Translations under genes and position numbers: made by a program
Notes under the pieces: model-generated
What the model was told of the DNA's origin: nothing
Database searches by the model: none
What the model saw: the letters and a program-made list of their open reading frames with translations, nothing else
Origin: Paenibacillus ehimensis NBRC 15659
GTDB taxonomy: Bacteria; Bacillota; Bacilli; Paenibacillales; NBRC-103111
Assembly: GCF_004000785.1 (NCBI RefSeq)
Contig: NZ_BILX01000024.1
Span: 1-64,000 of the forward strand
Length of the DNA: 64,000 nt
Direction: 5' to 3'
Shown here: one piece after another, positions 60,868-64,000 of the stretch
Position numbering within the stretch: position 1 is the first letter of the stretch
How the letters are laid out: each line of letters starts with the position of its first letter

Positions 60868-61386
60868 TTGACCGACCGGGAATTATTCGATACTTACCGC
60901 AGGGACGTGTACTATTTGTGCCACTATATGCTGCACAATGCCGCCGATGCGGAGGACATCTGCCAGGAGGTATTCCTGAAGGCGTTCTGGACGGATCGGC
61001 AAGGCGTCGAACGGATCAAGCCATGGCTGCTGCGGATCGCCGTGAATATGTGCAAAAACCATCTGGACCGCAGGAAGCGGGGCGTGTTGAAGGAGCTGAA
61101 GCATTTCCTGCTGGAGCACAGGCGAGATTCGGAAGCGGCGGACGCAGCGCTGGAGCGGAAGGAAACCGAGCTGGAGACCGAGCGGCGGCTCCGGGCATTG
61201 CCGGTCAAGAATCGGACGGTAATGACATTGCGGTATATTCACGAGCTGAGCTTGCAGGAAATTGCAGAGACGCTGAATATCCCGCCGGGCACGGTAAAAT
61301 CGAGATTGAACCGAGGGCTGCGGCAGATGAGAAAAGAGCTGGGAAAGAGCAATCCAGATTTGAAAGGAGCGGAATGTCTTGAATAA
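60868..61386 (+). CDS. ECF-type RNA polymerase sigma factor
   Basis: 172 residues from TTG 60868, seven bases after GGGGGTGA; an ATG at 60829 would lie upstream of this site. Region 2 (DRELFDTYRRDVYYLCHYML, AEDICQEVFLKAF) and region 4 (RTVMTLRYIHELSLQEIAET, PPGTVKSRLNRGLRQMRKEL) are clear. It would drive a stress or envelope regulon together with the anti-sigma gene that overlaps its end by eight bases. Confidence 0.87.
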   Translation: MTDRELFDTYRRDVYYLCHYMLHNAADAEDICQEVFLKAFWTDRQGVERIKPWLLRIAVNMCKNHLDRRKRGVLKELKHFLLEHRRDSEAADAALERKETELETERRLRALPVKNRTVMTLRYIHELSLQEIAETLNIPPGTVKSRLNRGLRQMRKELGKSNPDLKGAECLE

Positions 61387-63034
61387 GCTGACGGAAGAGC
61401 AATTGCTGGAGCTGGCACGCAAGGAGCGTCCCAAGCTGCCGGATTTTGAAGCGATGTGGGAAAGAATTCAAACGGAACAGGCTTATACAAATCTGCACAA
61501 CGCTTCGGCAGCGCCAAGAAGCAGAAGTTTGGCCCGCAGCCGGAAACGTCTTATCCCTTTGGCTATTGCGGTATCCTCGGTCATTGTGGCTGCTCCGGTG
61601 GTTGCGGGCGTATCGATGGGCTGGCCGGTGCTGTTTGACCGATTGGGCTTTACGACGGCAATGGAATCCGGCTTGGGCAATCCGCTGGACATCACGGTAA
61701 CGTCGGCGGGCGCGTCGTTGGCACTCCATGGCGTTGTCACGGACGACCGGCGGACGGATGTTATGTTTACCTTAGACGTTCCTTCGCTGCCGGACTATCA
61801 CATCGTTGATTTCGAGTACAAAACGATAACGAATTCCCGAGGCGAGACGCTGCCGCTGAACGTCCTCGCCCGCAAAGCCGACTCGCCGAACCGGATGGTC
61901 GGCCTGCTGGAAACGCAAAATGGACTGGGAAACAAAAAGGATCGGCTTAAGCTGTCGCTGCAAAATATGGTCTTTTACAAATATAAAGATACGGAGCTTG
62001 ACGCCAGCCCGATGTCGCTAAAGGATAACGACCGTGTGGACAGCCGGACCCGTTTCGGAACGCTGCAGATCGTTTCGGCTGCGAGGGAAAACGATGTGCT
62101 GACGGTGCGCTATGAAGTTCCGATCGGCGGGCCGGAGGATGGAAAGCTGAATCCGGGGCTGTTCCTTAAAGTGGGAGAAAAAAGGGTGGATTCGAGCTAT
62201 TCCGCTACATTGCCCACGGAGAAAGCGGGGATTTTGCTCCAGCTAAACACATTCCGTCTGTCGGATTCCGAGCTGAAGAGCGCCAAGCTGTACTTCACCT
62301 ATTTGGACACGGTACAAACAATTACAGGCACGTGGAATACGTCATTTGAAGCCGATGGTGTGAAGGCGAGCCAAGCGAAATTCCGCAAACCGCTTGATCC
62401 GGCGACGGTTGCCAACGATTCGGATATGGATTTGAAGGAGCTTGTCGTAACGCCGCTGGAAGTTCGTCTGATGTATGACGATAAGCGCAAGACCAAGTCG
62501 CCGGATCTGGAATCTGTATATTACGATACCAATCAGCTTGTGCTTGACGGCAAAACGATTGACGGCGGAAGCTGGCACACGGAAAAAAGCGGCTGGTATC
62601 TTAGCTTCCCACTGCGGGAGTGGTCCCAGGATTGGTCCCAGGCGCCGATGAAGCTGCTGCTGTCCGATGCCCGCGTCACGAAACGCTCTAAGGCGTGGCA
62701 TCCGCTGGACACTCCGTCCGAAACGAAGCAGACGATCGACACGAAGCTGGACCAGTTTCCGGTCACGTTTACGTATTACAAGGAGGGCGAGGATCTGATC
62801 GTCGAATCGTACTCGACCGACCCGGACTTTATCGTCGTCTCGCAAACGTCCGTGAAGCAGGACGGAGAGGTCGTTTATCCTCCGATCACACCATCGCCCC
62901 CGGGCGGCAACGGCACGAGCAAGAAAGTGGAGCGGTACCCCGGGCTGCTGTCCAAGCCGGGTAAGCTGGAGCTGAATCCGGGCTTCTATCACTTCAAGGA
63001 CGGCAGCCGGAAGGCGGAGTTGACTATTAATTAA
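61379..63034 (+). CDS. DUF4179-type anti-sigma factor
   Basis: 551 residues from TTG 61379, AAGGAG nine bases upstream. A short cytoplasmic N-terminus (LTEEQLLELARKERPKLPDF) that could bind sigma, one membrane helix (about 59-82, LIPLAIAVSSVIVAAPVVAGV), and a large extracytoplasmic beta-rich domain with the DUF4179 pattern. No zinc finger is visible. Position after an ECF sigma gene supports a membrane anti-sigma function. Confidence 0.78.
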   Translation: MNKLTEEQLLELARKERPKLPDFEAMWERIQTEQAYTNLHNASAAPRSRSLARSRKRLIPLAIAVSSVIVAAPVVAGVSMGWPVLFDRLGFTTAMESGLGNPLDITVTSAGASLALHGVVTDDRRTDVMFTLDVPSLPDYHIVDFEYKTITNSRGETLPLNVLARKADSPNRMVGLLETQNGLGNKKDRLKLSLQNMVFYKYKDTELDASPMSLKDNDRVDSRTRFGTLQIVSAARENDVLTVRYEVPIGGPEDGKLNPGLFLKVGEKRVDSSYSATLPTEKAGILLQLNTFRLSDSELKSAKLYFTYLDTVQTITGTWNTSFEADGVKASQAKFRKPLDPATVANDSDMDLKELVVTPLEVRLMYDDKRKTKSPDLESVYYDTNQLVLDGKTIDGGSWHTEKSGWYLSFPLREWSQDWSQAPMKLLLSDARVTKRSKAWHPLDTPSETKQTIDTKLDQFPVTFTYYKEGEDLIVESYSTDPDFIVVSQTSVKQDGEVVYPPITPSPPGGNGTSKKVERYPGLLSKPGKLELNPGFYHFKDGSRKAELTIN

Positions 63035-63062
63035 GTGAAATGCGGGGAACGGCCCCGCCAGA

Positions 63063-63635
63063 TCAAGCTTTCGTAACGGCTGCTCCGATATCACCGGAGC
63101 GGCCGTTGACGTATTCATGTTGAAGGATGCCCATATGAATGATGTCGTGCCATGCCCCTTCTCTAAACAAGCTTTGCCGGGAAATTCCCTCCCGCCGGAA
63201 GCCAAGCTTTTCATAGAGCTTGATCGCTCTATCGTTGAAGGAAAATACTCTTAACGAGACCCGGTGCAGGTTCAGCTCCAGGAATGCATAGTTCAGGAGC
63301 AGCTTTAAGGCCTCGGTTCCGTAGCCTTTCCCCCAATAAGCTTTGTTGCCGATATCGATGATACATTCGGCATTCCGGTTTTTGGAATCGATATGGATTA
63401 ACGAAGTAATCCCGAACGGCGTTTCCGAGGTTTTATCGACCAGAATGTAGCTTTTGGAGGAGGGGGAGCCCAGGATGACTTGATGAACAAATTGCCGCGT
63501 TTCTTCCAACTCGTAAAGATCGAGCCAAGGACTGGTGGAACGCATAACCTCCAGATCGTTTCTCCACGCATGATACAGCTCCGCATCGTCCGCCGTCGCT
63601 TTTCTAAAGACGATTCTGTCGGATTCGAACAACAT
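63063..63635 (-). CDS. GNAT-family N-acetyltransferase
   Basis: 190 residues: RIVFRKATADDAELYHAWRN at the start, and the acetyl-CoA motif AYWGKGYGTEALKLLLNYAF followed by NLHRVSLRVFSFNDRAIKLYEKLGF, typical of RimJ/SpeG-like acetyltransferases. It acetylates an amine on a protein, polyamine or drug. ATG 63635 has AAAGGAG eight bases upstream. It lies 31 bases after the TetR-type gene on the same strand, probably one operon. Confidence 0.87.
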   Translation of the reverse strand: MLFESDRIVFRKATADDAELYHAWRNDLEVMRSTSPWLDLYELEETRQFVHQVILGSPSSKSYILVDKTSETPFGITSLIHIDSKNRNAECIIDIGNKAYWGKGYGTEALKLLLNYAFLELNLHRVSLRVFSFNDRAIKLYEKLGFRREGISRQSLFREGAWHDIIHMGILQHEYVNGRSGDIGAAVTKA

Positions 63636-63666
63636 AGCAAGCACTCCTTTAGGATAGGATGGGTAG

Positions 63667-64000
63667 TTAAACCTGGTCAATCGGGCAGAGCATTTCTTTC
63701 AACGAGAAAAGGAAGACGGTCAACTGCTCCTCCACAAGGGTGGTTTCCGCTCCGAATTGGAACGTGTCCAGCATCAGTCCGTCCATAAACGAAATGAAAT
63801 ACAAGGCGACCGCCTCCGGCGACAGGCGGGGCCGGAATTCTCCCCGCTCCGTTCCTTTGACAACGACCGACTGGATGGCCTCCTTGATCCGCAAGTAACG
63901 TTCCGCGATATACGGGAAGCTTTCTTTATTCCGCCTGTATCCGGGGGATAGAAAAAACTCCGCCTTAGCCAGCAGCAGCGTCTGCCCGGCCGTCTTCAGG
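63667..64000 (-). CDS. TetR-family regulator, C-terminal part
   Basis: About 110 residues to the stop at 63667; the rest lies beyond the window. Sequence AEFFLSPGYRRNKE, RLSPEAVALYFISFMDGLML and LVEEQLTVFLFSL matches the ligand-binding domain of TetR regulators with a YfiR/BetI-like C-terminus. The DNA-binding domain is off the edge. It precedes the acetyltransferase gene and may control it. Confidence 0.7.
   Translation of the reverse strand, partial: LKTAGQTLLLAKAEFFLSPGYRRNKESFPYIAERYLRIKEAIQSVVVKGTERGEFRPRLSPEAVALYFISFMDGLMLDTFQFGAETTLVEEQLTVFLFSLKEMLCPIDQV

Noticed and set aside
1-64000. CRISPR arrays, tRNA and rRNA genes, transposase genes
   Set aside because: No regularly spaced repeats, no tRNA-like cloverleaf or CCA end, and no transposase motifs were found while reading; a dedicated search was not possible.

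Overview
The window looks like a chromosomal stretch of a Paenibacillus-type member of the Bacillales. The signs are AGGAGG-type ribosome-binding sites, frequent TTG and GTG starts, intrinsic terminators after most operons, OmpR-type two-component systems, ECF sigma/anti-sigma pairs, Gram-positive lipoproteins, and a cyclodextrin glycosyltransferase very close to those of Paenibacillus macerans and Bacillus circulans. No rRNA, tRNA or CRISPR array was seen.

Layout. 0-4 kb: start of a flavoprotein gene, an MFS exporter behind a possible leader peptide, and a membrane operon (AI-2E-type permease, a PssA-like protein with a damaged catalytic motif, DedA). 4-6.6 kb: two-component system. 6.6-19.5 kb: carbohydrate island with a secreted GH16 glucanase, GH15 glucoamylase, LacI regulator, MalEFG-type importer without an ATPase, cytoplasmic GH13 neopullulanase/cyclomaltodextrinase and secreted CGTase. 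The set reads as starch to cyclodextrins outside the cell, import, ring opening, then glucose; LacI-type operators and a cre-like site tie it together. 19.7-34.9 kb: small-molecule genes: TylF-like and LCM-type methyltransferases, Fur-controlled siderophore-binding lipoprotein, TetR plus flavin monooxygenase, TrmB-AzlC-AzlD, APS kinase facing a sulfotransferase, a frameshifted methyltransferase, MarR next to a frameshifted serine hydrolase, a phospholipid-methyltransferase-like gene with an S-adenosylhomocysteinase-like paralogue, and a metallophosphoesterase.

35-42.6 kb: ECF sigma/anti-sigma, a second two-component system with a lipoprotein, a polysaccharide deacetylase and an ABC binding lipoprotein. 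42.62-50.24 kb: a decayed prophage bounded by a 30-bp direct repeat (29/30). It holds truncated integrase and tail-fibre genes, a holin, a dead endolysin, broken DNA ligase and small phage genes, and one intact AT-rich module: a TPR regulator followed, with a 4-base overlap, by a 46-residue secreted peptide precursor carrying the motif FDHHGW twice. This peptide-signalling module inside a phage remnant is the most interesting object in the window. 50.3-55.1 kb: continuation of the interrupted host operon (lipoprotein, second binding protein broken by an internal deletion, two permeases, HlyD-type adaptor).

55.2-64 kb: chemoreceptor under a cyclic-di-GMP-I riboswitch, BMP-family lipoprotein, TPR protein, second ECF sigma/DUF4179 pair, GNAT acetyltransferase and the end of a TetR gene.

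Several genes carry single-base frameshifts (about 29.24, 30.73, 43.54, 44.52, 48, 49 and 58.7 kb). Those in the prophage fit decay; those outside could be real, programmed or assembly errors. All family names are from reading the translations; no database search was run.
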